Positions 1 to 8,438 of a stretch of DNA of 45,816 nt are shown in pieces. The notes under the pieces were generated by a model. It made no database searches and was not told the DNA's origin. It worked only from the letters and a program-made list of their open reading frames with translations. Location of the stretch: NCBI GenBank assembly GCA_944385995.1, contig CALWZL010000010.1, positions 1 through 45,816 of the forward strand, in the 5' to 3' direction. This DNA comes from an uncultured Faecalibacterium sp. Lineage in GTDB: Bacteria > Bacillota > Clostridia > Oscillospirales > Ruminococcaceae. Position numbers and translations under genes: made by a program. Positions within the stretch are counted from its first letter, which is position 1. Each line of letters begins with the position of its first letter.

Positions 1-653
1 GTGATGTTGAACTTGTAGCCCTTGCTGGGGTACCATTCGGTGTAGATGCGGTTGAGGGCCAGGGAAATCTGGCAGTGGATGTTGGCGCGGAGAGCCTGCT
101 CGGGCCAGGTGGGGTAGACCTCGCTGGAAGCCACATTGGCGATGTAGTCCCGGAAGGACACCGTCACATTTTTGGCCGAGGAAGCGGGTGTCCCCAGATG
201 AACGGTGATGCTCTTGGGGATCACCACCGCCGGCAGGACCCGGGGATCAGCGGCCGGTGCGGGGCCGCTGCCGCCGCCGCCCGCAAAGAGGGGATGGGGC
301 GGGATGACCACCGGCTCATCCGGTTCCTCCACCCGGGCATTCTCGGGGATCATCTCGAGGGGGGCCAGGGTGACCTGACCCGAAAAGATCTGGATGCCCT
401 CGATGGTCACCGTCCGGTAGCCGGCTTTTTCGGCCACCAGATCACAGACGGCATAGGGGCGGACGGTGGTGTTGTTCTCATCCAGAGAATAGCTGCACGC
501 GGGGGCCTCGATCTGAATGTCGGCAGTGCTGCCGGCGTCATCGGTGACCCGACTGGTCGTAAAATCGGTGCCGGTGACCGTCACGCTGACGCCGGGCATC
601 GGGGCGGATTCCCGGGCCGCAAAGGTCTGGATGCGCAAAATTCCTGTTGCCAT
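1..653 (-). CDS. SleC-like peptidoglycan-binding protein, N-terminal part (cut by window edge)
   Basis: The frame opens with ATG at 653 and stays open to base 1, giving about 217 residues with no stop; the C-terminus lies outside the window. An AAAGGAG box sits 10 nt upstream of the ATG. Residues 1-100 look like a carboxypeptidase-regulatory or SleC-type prodomain (beta-rich, PGVSVTV, VRPYAVCDLVAEKAGYRTV). A Pro/Gly-rich linker follows (GGGGSGPAPAA). Next comes a block strongly resembling clostridial SleC spore-cortex-lytic enzymes (YIANVASSEVYPTWPE, RANIHCQISLALNRIYTEWY). In SleC this N-terminal region precedes the lytic and peptidoglycan-binding parts, which cannot be seen here. The family also occurs in gut Clostridia not known to sporulate, so the role may be vegetative wall remodelling. 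There is no obvious signal peptide. The assignment rests on remembered family similarity. Confidence 0.75.
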   Translation of the reverse strand, partial: MATGILRIQTFAARESAPMPGVSVTVTGTDFTTSRVTDDAGSTADIQIEAPACSYSLDENNTTVRPYAVCDLVAEKAGYRTVTIEGIQIFSGQVTLAPLEMIPENARVEEPDEPVVIPPHPLFAGGGGSGPAPAADPRVLPAVVIPKSITVHLGTPASSAKNVTVSFRDYIANVASSEVYPTWPEQALRANIHCQISLALNRIYTEWYPSKGYKFNI

Positions 654-724
654 AGGCTTGATGCTCCTTTACATATGGTATGGGTTGCCCCAGCATATGC
701 AGACGGGCCCGGCGGGGTGAAAAC

Positions 725-750
725 CAAAAAAGCCCCCGCCAGGGGGCGGG
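725..750 (-). terminator. Intrinsic terminator after the aldo/keto reductase gene
   Basis: On the minus strand a GC-rich hairpin (GCCCCC, loop TGGC, GGGGGC) runs straight into TTTTTT. It begins 12 nt after the reductase stop codon and separates that gene from the SleC-like gene downstream. The SleC-like gene therefore needs its own promoter; only a weak TTCACC-18-TATGCT candidate (692-721) is visible. Confidence 0.8.
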
Positions 751-762
751 AGCTGGAAGGAG

Positions 763-1872
763 TCAGTGCTCCAGCATGCCGGCACACTGACCCAGCAAAC
801 GGGTCACCGGCAGGTGCTGGGGACAGGCCTCTTCGCACTGCTTGCAGCCGATGCAGTCGGAAGCCCGGCTGCCCGGCGCAGTGGCTGCGGCATAGGCGGC
901 TTTGGCTTCGGCCTGCTGGCCGTTGGCCAGCTGCTTGTTGGCGGCGGCGAAGATCTCGGGGATGGGGATGTTTTTGGGACAGCCTTTGGTGCAGTAGTGG
1001 CAGGCGGTGCAGGCAATGGCCGACGAGTGCCCCAAAATCTGCTGGGCCTTCTGGATGATCTTTTGTTCCTCGCTGTCCAGGGGGCGGAAGTTGGTCATGG
1101 TGGACAGATTGTCCCTGAGCTGGTCCAGGTTGGACATGCCGGACAAAACCGCCAGCACCCCATCCAGAGAAGCGGCAAACCGCAGGGCCCAGGAGGCATA
1201 AGAGACGCCGGGCGCGGCCGCGTCAAAGAGCCTGCGGACTTCCGGCGGCGGGGAGGCCAGGGCACCGCCCTTCACCGGCTCCATGATGACGATCTGTTTG
1301 CCGTGGCGGCGGGCGACTTCGTAGTTGGCCCGGGCCTGCACGGTGGGGTTTTCCCAGTCGGCATAGTTGATTTGCAGCTGAACGAAGGCCACGTCGGGAT
1401 GTTCATTCAGCAGTTGTTCCAGCAGCTCGGGCCCGCCGTGGAAGGAAAATCCGTAGTGCCGAATCAGCCCTTTGGCCTGCTGCTCCCTGACAAAGTCCCA
1501 GATGCCGAAACGGTTATAGCGGTCGGTGTTGTTCTCCATGATGGCGTGGAGCAGGTAATAATCGAAATACCCCGCGCCGCTGCGGGCCAGACTGGTTTCC
1601 AGCTGGCGCTTGGCGGATTTTTCGCTGCGGGCCAGACCGGCATGGAGTTTGCTGGTCAGGGTGTAGCTGTCCCGGGGATGGCGCTCCACCAGGGCTTTCC
1701 GGGCGGCCTCTTCCGAGCCGTAATAAATTCGGGCGGTATCAAAATAGGTGAAGCCGGACGCCAAAAACAGGTCCACCATTTCGCTGGTCTGGGCGATGTC
1801 GATGCCGAGGCCCTTGCGGGGCAGGCGCATCAACCCAAAGCCCAGAGGACCCCGTGTGTTGGATGCAGACAT
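763..1872 (-). CDS. Aldo/keto reductase with C-terminal 4Fe-4S clusters
   Basis: This 369-residue protein belongs to the ferredoxin-fused aldo/keto reductase family common in anaerobes. It should be a cytosolic NAD(P)H-linked carbonyl/alcohol oxidoreductase; the substrate cannot be read from sequence. Residues 1-270 form the AKR (beta/alpha)8 barrel, with FDTARIYYGSEEA holding the catalytic Asp45 and Tyr50. The C-terminus carries two cysteine clusters, CTACHYCTKGCP and CIGCKQCEEACP, typical of two [4Fe-4S] centres. I chose ATG 1872 over an in-frame start 8 codons upstream, because AAAAAAGGAGG lies at the right distance before it. It is transcribed alone from a strong promoter (1914-1943) and ends at a terminator. 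Redox coupling to ferredoxin-type partners is inferred. Confidence 0.92.
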   Translation of the reverse strand: MSASNTRGPLGFGLMRLPRKGLGIDIAQTSEMVDLFLASGFTYFDTARIYYGSEEAARKALVERHPRDSYTLTSKLHAGLARSEKSAKRQLETSLARSGAGYFDYYLLHAIMENNTDRYNRFGIWDFVREQQAKGLIRHYGFSFHGGPELLEQLLNEHPDVAFVQLQINYADWENPTVQARANYEVARRHGKQIVIMEPVKGGALASPPPEVRRLFDAAAPGVSYASWALRFAASLDGVLAVLSGMSNLDQLRDNLSTMTNFRPLDSEEQKIIQKAQQILGHSSAIACTACHYCTKGCPKNIPIPEIFAAANKQLANGQQAEAKAAYAAATAPGSRASDCIGCKQCEEACPQHLPVTRLLGQCAGMLEH

Positions 1873-1913
1873 GACAGTTCCTCCTTTTTTGTGCAAGGAT
1901 TGGTTTGACTCCG

Positions 1914-1943
1914 ATTATACACCATCCGGGCGGCCCTGTTCAA
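1914..1943 (-). promoter_or_regulatory. SigA-type promoter for the aldo/keto reductase
   Basis: Minus strand: -35 TTGAAC (1943-1938), 18 nt spacer, -10 TATAAT (1919-1914), about 40 nt upstream of the ATG. It is divergent from the aldose-epimerase gene. Confidence 0.75.
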
Positions 1944-1979
1944 CCGGAAAGACAAGCGGTGGGCGGCGCGGATAGGACT

Positions 1980-2007
1980 TTGCTTTTTGGGCCGTCTGGT
2001 GTATACT
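1980..2007 (+). promoter_or_regulatory. Probable promoter for the aldose-epimerase operon
   Basis: A clear -10 TATACT sits at 2002-2007. The -35 is weak (TTGCTT at 1980-1985, 16 nt spacer). It lies about 50 nt upstream of the start codon at 2058. Confidence 0.5.
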
Positions 2008-2057
2008 TAAACCACCATCAAAACTTGATTTCCCAACAACAAAAGGAGGTTTATCCC

Positions 2058-2945
2058 ATGCAGGCAACCATCCGCAACGAATCTCTGACCCTGACGGTGG
2101 ACACCCACGGTGCAGAAGCCGTCAGCGTTCAGAACGCCGCCGGCCAGGAAATGCTCTGGCAGGCCGATAAATCGGTCTGGGGCCGCCACGCTCCGATTCT
2201 GTTCCCCTGGACGGGCAAATTGGCAGGGGGCATCCTGACCCACAGCGGCAAGAGCTACAAGGGCGGCCAGCACGGCTTTGCCCGGGATCTGGAACACACC
2301 CTGGTGCAGACGGGGGAGGACGTGATCCAGCTGGAGCTGCGGTCGGACGATGCCATCAAGGCCGCCCGCTTCCCCTATGATTTTGTCCTGACCAGCACCT
2401 TCCGGCTGGAGGGCAAGACGGTCTGCCACACCCTGACCGTGGAAAATCCCGCCGACGCCCAGGAGCCTTTGCCCTTCGGCATCGGCTATCACCCGGCCTT
2501 TGTGGTGCCCTTTGACGACGCCCACACCACCGAGGACTATGAGTTCCGGTTTGACCGGCCCGAGAGCCCGGTGATTCTGGATGCCCGGCCCAACGGCCTG
2601 CTGTCGGGCAAGTGCTATTATCAGTGGAAGAATGCCGCGAAAATTCAGCTGACCGACCGCCTGTTTGACAATGACAGCTTCTGCATGGCGGGCCTGCGGA
2701 GCGAAACGCTGGGCATTTACGAGAAGGACACCGGCCGGAATGTCACCTGCCGGATTGCGGGCTATCCCTATACCCTGATCTGGAGTGCCAAGACCGACCG
2801 GATTCGTTTTGTCTGCATTGAGCCCTGGCACAGCCTGCCTGCGGCTGAGGCGGACGGCCCCTCCTGGTCCAAGCGGGCCGCGGCGGCCATCCTGGCCCCG
2901 GGCGAGAAGTGGGAGACAACCCTCTGCACCACCTTCAACCGTTGA
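2058..2945 (+). CDS. Aldose 1-epimerase family protein (GalM/LacX-like)
   Basis: This 295-residue cytosolic protein of the galactose-mutarotase superfamily should interconvert alpha and beta anomers of aldoses or phosphosugars. Diagnostic motifs are PILFPWTGKL near residue 48, GQHGFARDLEH (the LacX/YeaD-type HGFARD box with a catalytic-type His) and GIGYHPAFVVPF (second catalytic-type His). ATG 2058 is chosen because AAAGGAGG ends 8 nt before it; the frame is open further upstream but has no ribosome site there. The following DUF3810 gene overlaps or abuts its end, so the two are probably cotranscribed. The exact sugar is unknown. LacX-like members often sit outside galactose operons, as here. 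Confidence 0.88.
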   Translation: MQATIRNESLTLTVDTHGAEAVSVQNAAGQEMLWQADKSVWGRHAPILFPWTGKLAGGILTHSGKSYKGGQHGFARDLEHTLVQTGEDVIQLELRSDDAIKAARFPYDFVLTSTFRLEGKTVCHTLTVENPADAQEPLPFGIGYHPAFVVPFDDAHTTEDYEFRFDRPESPVILDARPNGLLSGKCYYQWKNAAKIQLTDRLFDNDSFCMAGLRSETLGIYEKDTGRNVTCRIAGYPYTLIWSAKTDRIRFVCIEPWHSLPAAEADGPSWSKRAAAAILAPGEKWETTLCTTFNR

Positions 2946-4045
2946 GCCTGAGAGCATTTGCGGCGGCCCATCGGGGCGCCCTTCTGGCTTTGGCTGGCGC
3001 GGTGCTGGCCCTGGTTCTCTTTTGGCTGGCCCGTTCCAGCCGGCCGGTCATGAATTTCTGGGTGGACCGGGTGTCCATGCCGGTCAAGCGGGGGCTGGGG
3101 GCGGTGACCAACCCGCTGCCTTTCAGTGTCTGTGAGGCCGGCGCCACGGTTTTGATCCTGGGGGCGCTGGTGCTGCTGGGCCGGGCCTTCTGGCATGCCG
3201 CCCACGGCCATCCGGCAGCCCTGGGAGCCTGGGCGCTCCACCTGGCGATTTTGGTACTGTGGGGGTATGTGGGAGTGTGCGCCCTCTGGGGAACCCAGTA
3301 CTATGCAGAGAGCTTTGCCGAAAAGGCCGGAATGGAGGTGCCCGGCGTCTCCGCCGAACAGCTCACCGCCGTGACCCGGTATTTTGCCCGGCAGGTGGCC
3401 GCCTGCGCCGACACCGTCTCCCGGGATGAACAGGGGCGGTTTGCAGTGAGTCGGGAGGAAATTTTCAGCCAGACCGCCGGCCTTTACGATGGCCTCACCG
3501 GGCGATGGCCTTTTCTGGCCGGGCCGGAACGGAAGGCCAAGCCCGCCTTTTATTCCAGACTCATGAGCGCCTGGGGCTTCACCGGCTATCTGTGTCCCCT
3601 GACCGGGGAGAGCACCCTCAATGTGGACTGTCCCGAAGTCTTTCTCCCGGTGACCATTGCCCATGAGTTCGCCCATCAGCGGGGGGTGGCGGCGGAGCAG
3701 GAAGCCAATTTTGTGGGGATCATGGCCTCCATCACCAGCGGCCGGGCGGATTATGTCTACTCCGGCTGGCTGTATGGCTACCTGCATCTGTCCAACGCCC
3801 TGTACCGGGTGGACCCTGCGGCCGCTTCGGCCAGTATGGCGGGCCTGCCTGAGACAGCCCTCGCCGATTTTGCTCAAAACAACGCCTATTGGGCCAGCTG
3901 GGAAGGCCTCATCCAGGACGTGGGGGAGTCAGTCTACAATGCCTTTCTGGAGAGCTACGGCCAGACCCTGGGGATGCAGAGCTACGGCGCCTGCGTCGAC
4001 CTGCTGGTGGAGGAATTCCTGCCCTGCACCGACTGGACCGAATGA
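2909..4045 (+). CDS. DUF3810 family membrane protein with HExxH motif
   Basis: This 378-residue protein has hydrophobic segments near residues 24-44 and 75-95 and another around 105-130. A soluble part follows, with IAHEFAHQRG, a gluzincin-like zinc-binding HExxH. Downstream, AAEQEANFVG supplies a plausible third ligand (Glu). DUF3810 proteins are predicted membrane-bound metalloproteases; no substrate is established. The start is uncertain. GTG 2909 gives a 37-bp overlap with the upstream gene. TTG 2942 overlaps the upstream stop as TTGA and would give 367 residues starting just before the first membrane helix. Neither has a convincing Shine-Dalgarno sequence, which suggests translational coupling. 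Transcription ends at the shared terminator after 4045. Confidence 0.85.
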   Translation: MGDNPLHHLQPLSLRAFAAAHRGALLALAGAVLALVLFWLARSSRPVMNFWVDRVSMPVKRGLGAVTNPLPFSVCEAGATVLILGALVLLGRAFWHAAHGHPAALGAWALHLAILVLWGYVGVCALWGTQYYAESFAEKAGMEVPGVSAEQLTAVTRYFARQVAACADTVSRDEQGRFAVSREEIFSQTAGLYDGLTGRWPFLAGPERKAKPAFYSRLMSAWGFTGYLCPLTGESTLNVDCPEVFLPVTIAHEFAHQRGVAAEQEANFVGIMASITSGRADYVYSGWLYGYLHLSNALYRVDPAAASASMAGLPETALADFAQNNAYWASWEGLIQDVGESVYNAFLESYGQTLGMQSYGACVDLLVEEFLPCTDWTE

Positions 4046-4052
4046 AACAAAA

Positions 4053-4096
4053 GAACTCCGCGCCTGGGGATTTCCAGAGCGCGGAGTTCTTTGTTT
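4053..4096. terminator. Bidirectional terminator between DUF3810 gene and proS
   Basis: A perfect 11-bp stem, GAACTCCGCGC (4053-4063) with GCGCGGAGTTC (4079-4089), is followed by TTTGTTTT on the plus strand. On the minus strand it is followed by TTTTGTTTCA. It serves both convergent genes. Confidence 0.85.
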
Positions 4097-4121
4097 TGCT
4101 TGTAAGATCAGGCCGGGAAAA

Positions 4122-5561
4122 TCAGTATGCCACGCCCCAGTAGATCATGGTCTTGGCGGGCTTGCCGCAGCAGGGGCAGACATCGCTGATCTGTTCCTGC
4201 TGGAAGGGCATGCAGCGGCTGGAGAGGCCGGCCTCTTCCTTCATCTTGAGCTCGCAGTCCAGATCACCGCACCACATGGTCTTGATGTAGCCGGTGTTCT
4301 CGGCGGCCAGCTGCTTGACCTCCTCCATGGTGGTGGCTGCCCAGGTCCGCTTCTCGCGGTTTTCCAGGGCGCGCTGGTACAGGTCGTGGGTCAGGGCCTC
4401 CAGCTGGGCGGGGATAGCGGTTTCCAGCTCGTCCAGGCTGACAAAGACCTTTTCGCGGGTGTCGCGGCGGACCAGGACGCACTGGTTCTTCTCCAGGTCC
4501 TTGGGGCCCAGTTCCAGCCGCAGGGGGACACCCTTCATCTCCCACTGGCTGAACTTCCAGCCGGGGGCGTTGTCGCTGTCATCCAGCTTGACCCGGGCAT
4601 ACTTGGAGATGGAGGCGGCCACCTCGGCGGCCTTTTCGGCGACGCCGGGCTTGTGGGGGGCGATGGGCACCACCACCACCTGCCAGGGGGCAATGGCCGG
4701 GGGCAGAATCAGGCCGTCGTCATCGCCGTGGGTCATGATGATGGCGCCCACCAGGCGGGTGGACACGCCCCAGCTGGTCTGGAACGGATAGTGCAGCTGG
4801 TTGTCCCGGCCGGTGAAGGTGACATCGTAGGCGCGGCTGAACTTGTCGCCAAAGTAGTGGCTGGTGCCGCTCTGGAGGGCCTTGCCGTCCTTCATCATGG
4901 CCTCGATGGTGTAGGTGGCCTCGGCGCCGGCAAACTTCTCCTTGTCGGTCTTGCGGCCCTTCACCACGGGGATGGCCAGGTCGTCCTCGCAGAAGCTGGC
5001 GTAGCAGTTCAGCTGTGCCATGGTCTCGGCCTCGGCCTCTTCGGCGGTCTCATGGATGGTATGGCCTTCCTGCCACCAGAATTCGCGGCTGCGCAGGAAG
5101 GGACGGGTGGTCTTTTCCCACCGGACGACGCTGCACCACTGGTTGTACTTCATGGGCAGTTCGCGATAGCTGTGCAGGACCCGGGACCAGTGGTCACAGA
5201 ACATGGTCTCGCTGGTGGGCCGGACGGCCAGCCGCTCTTCCAGTTCGTCGCTGCCGCCCATGGTGACCCATGCCACCTCGGGGGCGAAGCCGTTGACCAG
5301 GTCGCCTTCCTTCTTCAGCAGGCTCTCGGGGATCAGCACCGGCATGGCCACGTTTTCGTGGCCGGTGGCCTTGAAGCGGGCATCCAGATTCTTCTGGATG
5401 TTCTCCCAGATGGCCTGGCCGTAGGGCCGCAGGATGATGAAGCCCTTCACGCTGGAGTACTCCACCAGTTCCGCCTTGAGGCAGATATCGGTGTACCACT
5501 GCGCAAAGTTCTCTTCCTGACTGGTGATTGCCTGTACGAGCTTTTTCGTCTCTTTTGCCAT
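4122..5561 (-). CDS. proS: Prolyl-tRNA synthetase (ProS type 3)
   Basis: This class II synthetase of 479 residues charges tRNA-Pro. Its length and C-terminus match the archaeal/eukaryote-like ProRS type 3, which lacks the bacterial INS editing insertion. Visible features are motif 2 ([17 protein letters not shown] then [14 protein letters not shown]), the [22 protein letters not shown] motif 3 region, an anticodon-binding domain from about residue 290, and a C-terminal Cys-rich zinc-type domain ([16 protein letters not shown]) ending in the characteristic Tyr. ATG 5561 is preceded by GAGGAGG at 12 nt. The gene follows acpP on the same strand but is separated from it by a terminator (5625-5669). 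I see no T-box in the short 5562-5624 gap. The family is known to occur in many Clostridia. Confidence 0.97.
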   Translation of the reverse strand: MAKETKKLVQAITSQEENFAQWYTDICLKAELVEYSSVKGFIILRPYGQAIWENIQKNLDARFKATGHENVAMPVLIPESLLKKEGDLVNGFAPEVAWVTMGGSDELEERLAVRPTSETMFCDHWSRVLHSYRELPMKYNQWCSVVRWEKTTRPFLRSREFWWQEGHTIHETAEEAEAETMAQLNCYASFCEDDLAIPVVKGRKTDKEKFAGAEATYTIEAMMKDGKALQSGTSHYFGDKFSRAYDVTFTGRDNQLHYPFQTSWGVSTRLVGAIIMTHGDDDGLILPPAIAPWQVVVVPIAPHKPGVAEKAAEVAASISKYARVKLDDSDNAPGWKFSQWEMKGVPLRLELGPKDLEKNQCVLVRRDTREKVFVSLDELETAIPAQLEALTHDLYQRALENREKRTWAATTMEEVKQLAAENTGYIKTMWCGDLDCELKMKEEAGLSSRCMPFQQEQISDVCPCCGKPAKTMIYWGVAY

Positions 5562-5624
5562 TGTTGTTTTATCCTCCTCATGGGCCGTGCGCCAAACGCC
5601 GCGGCGTTCCGCACGAGCCCGTAA

Positions 5625-5669
5625 ATAAAAAAGTTCCCGCCCGGCAGGGTCAACCCCCAAAGCGGGAAC
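5625..5669 (-). terminator. Terminator after acpP, ahead of proS
   Basis: Minus strand: GTTCCCGC (5669-5662) pairs with GCGGGAAC (5640-5633) across a 21-nt loop and is followed by TTTTTTATTT. It ends most acpP transcripts; leak-through could feed proS, for which no clear promoter is seen. Confidence 0.8.
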
Positions 5670-5683
5670 CATACAGCCTGATC

Positions 5684-5920
5684 TTATGCCAGCTGGCTGT
5701 CAACGTACCGGACCACGTCCCCGACAGTGTGCAGGTTCTCGATGGCGTCGTCGGGTACCTCGATCCCAAACTCATCCTCCAGCGTCATCACCATGTCCAC
5801 GATGTCCAGGCTGTCGGCCTCGAAATCGTTCAGCAGGTCGCTGTCCATGGTGATCTTCTCAGGCTCAACGCCCAGCTGTTCGGCCAGGAAGCCGCGGATC
5901 TTTTCAAATGTACTCTCCAT
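5684..5920 (-). CDS. acpP: Acyl carrier protein
   Basis: This 78-residue acidic four-helix protein carries fatty-acid intermediates on a phosphopantetheine arm. The attachment site is Ser37 in the [13 protein letters not shown] motif. The length is the family norm. ATG 5920 is preceded by AAAGGAG. It is transcribed from a near-consensus promoter (6002-6030) with an 80-nt leader and ends in a terminator. No other fatty-acid genes are near, so this could be the housekeeping ACP standing alone or a second ACP; the sequence does not decide. Confidence 0.93.
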   Translation of the reverse strand: MESTFEKIRGFLAEQLGVEPEKITMDSDLLNDFEADSLDIVDMVMTLEDEFGIEVPDDAIENLHTVGDVVRYVDSQLA

Positions 5921-6001
5921 AATCGATATTCTCTCCTTTTACGAGTGTCTGATTGAGCAGCCGTCCGCTGTCCGGCCACTGTACACAAAAGTTCCTCTTA
6001 C

Positions 6002-6030
6002 TTTATAGCGTAAGGCCACACGGTTGTCAA
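6002..6030 (-). promoter_or_regulatory. SigA promoter for acpP
   Basis: Minus strand: -35 TTGACA (6030-6025), 17 nt spacer, -10 TATAAA (6007-6002). Near consensus. Confidence 0.85.
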
Positions 6031-6091
6031 GCCCTGTTTTAAGATTCCAGAGAAGGCGGGGAGGAAAATTGGTCAAAACGCGTCTTTGTGC

Positions 6092-6120
6092 TTGTCAGAA
6101 GGGCCCCGGCTCATTATAAT
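6092..6120 (+). promoter_or_regulatory. SigA promoter for dapF-dapL
   Basis: -35 TTGTCA (6092-6097), 17 nt spacer, -10 TATAAT (6115-6120), about 27 nt before the predicted dapF ribosome site. Confidence 0.85.
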
Positions 6121-6153
6121 GATAGGAGATACAAACCCAACGGGAGGGATATT

Positions 6154-7002
6154 ATGAAGCTGGCCTTTACCAAGATGCAGGGCTGCGCCAACGATTATAT
6201 TTATCTGGACTGCCGGTCGGCGGGGATGCCGCCGGACATTGCCGGCCTGGCGCAGAAGCTGTCGGCCCGCCGCTTTTCCATCGGCGGGGACGGCATCATC
6301 TGCATCTGTGCGCCCCAGTCGCCCGACGCCGACGCCACCATGCGGATCTTCAACGCCGACGGCAGCGAAGGGATGATGTGCGGCAACGGCATTCGCTGCG
6401 TAGCCGAATGGCTGTACACCCATGAGCCGGCCTGTGCCGGAAAAGACCTGCTGCGGATTGACACCCGCAGCGGCCAGAAGCAGATGCGCCGGTGCGGGCC
6501 GGGACTCTGGCAGGTGGAGATGGGCCGGTACAGCGCCATGGCCGCCGATCTGCCCGCCGTCAACATGGGGGAGGGCCCCCTGGTCCGCTGCACCCTGGAG
6601 GCGGCCGGCCAGAGCTGGCAGGTCACCTGCATCAGCGTGGGCAATCCCCACTGCGTGACGGTGGTGGAGGACGTGGACGCTTTGAACTTGGAGGCCATCG
6701 GCCCGTCCTTTGAAAAGCACCCCAACTTCCCCCAGCAGGTCAACACCGAGTTCATCCAGCAGCTGGACCCCTGCCACCTCAAAATGCGGGTGTGGGAGCG
6801 GGGCAGCGGGGAGACCTGGGCCTGCGGCACCGGCGCCTGCGCTTCGGTGGCAGCCATGACCGAGCTGGGACTGGTCCCGGCGGGGGAGGATATCCACGTT
6901 CTGCTGCGGGGCGGCGAACTCATCATCCGGGTGCAGGAAGATCACCAGATTCGGATGACCGGTCCGGCCGTCACCGTCTGTGAGGGCGTAACCGAAGTCT
7001 AA
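6154..7002 (+). CDS. dapF: Diaminopimelate epimerase
   Basis: DapF (282 residues) converts LL-diaminopimelate to meso-diaminopimelate, the precursor of lysine and of the peptidoglycan cross-link. It uses a cofactor-free two-cysteine mechanism. Both catalytic cysteines are present: Cys76 in MMCGNGIRC and Cys224 in ETWACGTGAC. Other family blocks are GCANDYIYLD at the N-terminus, GGDGI, and GNPHCV near 165. ATG 6154 follows a GGGAGGG ribosome site. dapL starts 26 nt downstream, so the two final steps of the DapL pathway are in one operon. Confidence 0.98.
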   Translation: MKLAFTKMQGCANDYIYLDCRSAGMPPDIAGLAQKLSARRFSIGGDGIICICAPQSPDADATMRIFNADGSEGMMCGNGIRCVAEWLYTHEPACAGKDLLRIDTRSGQKQMRRCGPGLWQVEMGRYSAMAADLPAVNMGEGPLVRCTLEAAGQSWQVTCISVGNPHCVTVVEDVDALNLEAIGPSFEKHPNFPQQVNTEFIQQLDPCHLKMRVWERGSGETWACGTGACASVAAMTELGLVPAGEDIHVLLRGGELIIRVQEDHQIRMTGPAVTVCEGVTEV

Positions 7003-7028
7003 ATTCATAGAGAGGGAGAGAAACAACC

Positions 7029-8222
7029 ATGAAGATGAATCAGCATTACAACGAGCTGAAGGCGAGCTACCTGTTTGTGGACATCAACCACCGGGTGGCA
7101 GCCTTCCAGAAGGCCCACCCCGAACGGGAAGTCATCCGCCTGGGCATCGGCGACGTGACCCGTCCTCTGGCAAAGAGTGTGGTCAAGGCCATGCAGGATG
7201 CGGTGCAGGAGATGGGAACGGCCGAGGGATTCCACGGCTACGGCCCCGAACAGGGCTATGATTTCCTGCGCAGCGCCGTCCAGGGCTATTATGCCCAGCG
7301 GGGCGTCCAGCTGGAAGCCGATGAAATTTTCATCAGCGACGGCGCCAAGAGCGACCTGGCCAACGTGCTGGGCCTGTTCGATACCGACAACACCGTCCTG
7401 GTGCCCGATCCCGTCTATCCCACCTATGTGGACGACAACGTCACCGACGGTCGCCGGATCATCTATGCCCCCACCAGCGAGGCCAACGGCTTCCTGGCCA
7501 TGCCCGACCCCTCGGTCAAGGCCGACATCATCTATATTTGCAGCCCCAACAACCCCACCGGCGCCGCCTACAACCGGGAGCAGCTCAAGCAGTGGGTGGA
7601 CTATGCCAAGGCCAACGGCGCTGTGATTCTGTACGATGCAGCCTATGAGTGCTTTATCTCGGATGAAAATCTGGCCCGCAGCATCTTCGAGGTGGAGGGC
7701 GCCAAGGAGTGCGCCATCGAGATCTGCTCCTTCTCCAAGATCGCCGGCTTCACCGGCACCCGGTGCGGCTATACCGTGGTGCCCCACCAGCTGGAGCGGG
7801 ACGGGATGAACCTCAACAAGCTCTGGCTCCGCCGCCAGACCACCAAGTTCAACGGCGTGCCCTACATTGTCCAGCGGGGCGCCGCGGCCGTCTTTACCGA
7901 GGAGGGAATGGCCGAGATTCAGACCAATCTGGACTACTACCGTAAGAACGCCAAGGTCATCGCCGACGCCCTGAACGAGTGCGGCGTCTGGTACTGCGGC
8001 GGCCACAACAGCCCCTATATCTGGCTGCGCTGCCCCGGCAACATGGACAGCTGGACCTTCTTTGACTGGCTGCTGGAGCATGCCGGTGTGGTGGGCACGC
8101 CGGGCGTGGGCTTCGGCGGCTGCGGTGAAGGCTATTTCCGCCTGACCGCCTTCGGTGACGCCGAAAAGACCCGCATTGCCGCCCAGCGGATCAAGGAAGC
8201 CGTCCTGTCCCTGAGCAAGTAA
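7029..8222 (+). CDS. dapL: LL-diaminopimelate aminotransferase
   Basis: This class I/II PLP aminotransferase of 397 residues converts tetrahydrodipicolinate directly to LL-diaminopimelate with glutamate as amino donor, bypassing the acylated intermediates. The PLP lysine is Lys237 in CSFSKIAGFTGTRCGY. Other cofactor contacts include the SPNNPTGAAYN loop and YDAAYE. The N-terminal HRVAAFQKAHPE and LGIGDVTRPL are typical of DapL. ATG 7029 is preceded by GAGAGGGAGAG. It sits directly after dapF and ends at a strong terminator. The presence of DapL fits Clostridia that lack DapC/D/E. Confidence 0.96.
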   Translation: MKMNQHYNELKASYLFVDINHRVAAFQKAHPEREVIRLGIGDVTRPLAKSVVKAMQDAVQEMGTAEGFHGYGPEQGYDFLRSAVQGYYAQRGVQLEADEIFISDGAKSDLANVLGLFDTDNTVLVPDPVYPTYVDDNVTDGRRIIYAPTSEANGFLAMPDPSVKADIIYICSPNNPTGAAYNREQLKQWVDYAKANGAVILYDAAYECFISDENLARSIFEVEGAKECAIEICSFSKIAGFTGTRCGYTVVPHQLERDGMNLNKLWLRRQTTKFNGVPYIVQRGAAAVFTEEGMAEIQTNLDYYRKNAKVIADALNECGVWYCGGHNSPYIWLRCPGNMDSWTFFDWLLEHAGVVGTPGVGFGGCGEGYFRLTAFGDAEKTRIAAQRIKEAVLSLSK

Positions 8223-8236
8223 TCCCTGAAACCTTT

Positions 8237-8279
8237 CCGGCGGGGCCCTGCGGTCAGTGCGGGCCCTGCCGGTCTTTTT
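8237..8279 (+). terminator. Terminator after dapL
   Basis: CCGGCGGGGCCC pairs with GGGCCCTGCCGG, with one mismatch and a 12-nt loop, and is followed by TCTTTTTG. Confidence 0.8.
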
Positions 8280-8357
8280 GTCCAAAAAACACCCTGTCCG
8301 CCCGGCCGTACCGGGTGCAGCGAGGGGAAAAACGGTCGTTTTTTGGATGGTTTGACG

Positions 8358-8386
8358 TTGAAACAAGTCTGTTTTTATGCTATACT
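8358..8386 (+). promoter_or_regulatory. SigA promoter for the YhcH-like gene
   Basis: -35 TTGAAA (8358-8363), 17 nt spacer, -10 TATACT (8381-8386). It lies about 45 nt before the ribosome site. Confidence 0.8.
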
Positions 8387-8438
8387 GGCCCATAGAGCGC
8401 CCGCAGGCCGGCGCGCTCTGGAAGGAACGGAGGATACC

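Noticed and set aside
675-682. CATACCAT box on the minus strand resembling a SigE/SigK -10 before the SleC-like gene
   Set aside because: It lies only a few bases from the ribosome site, so the transcript would begin inside it, and no -35 is at the right distance.
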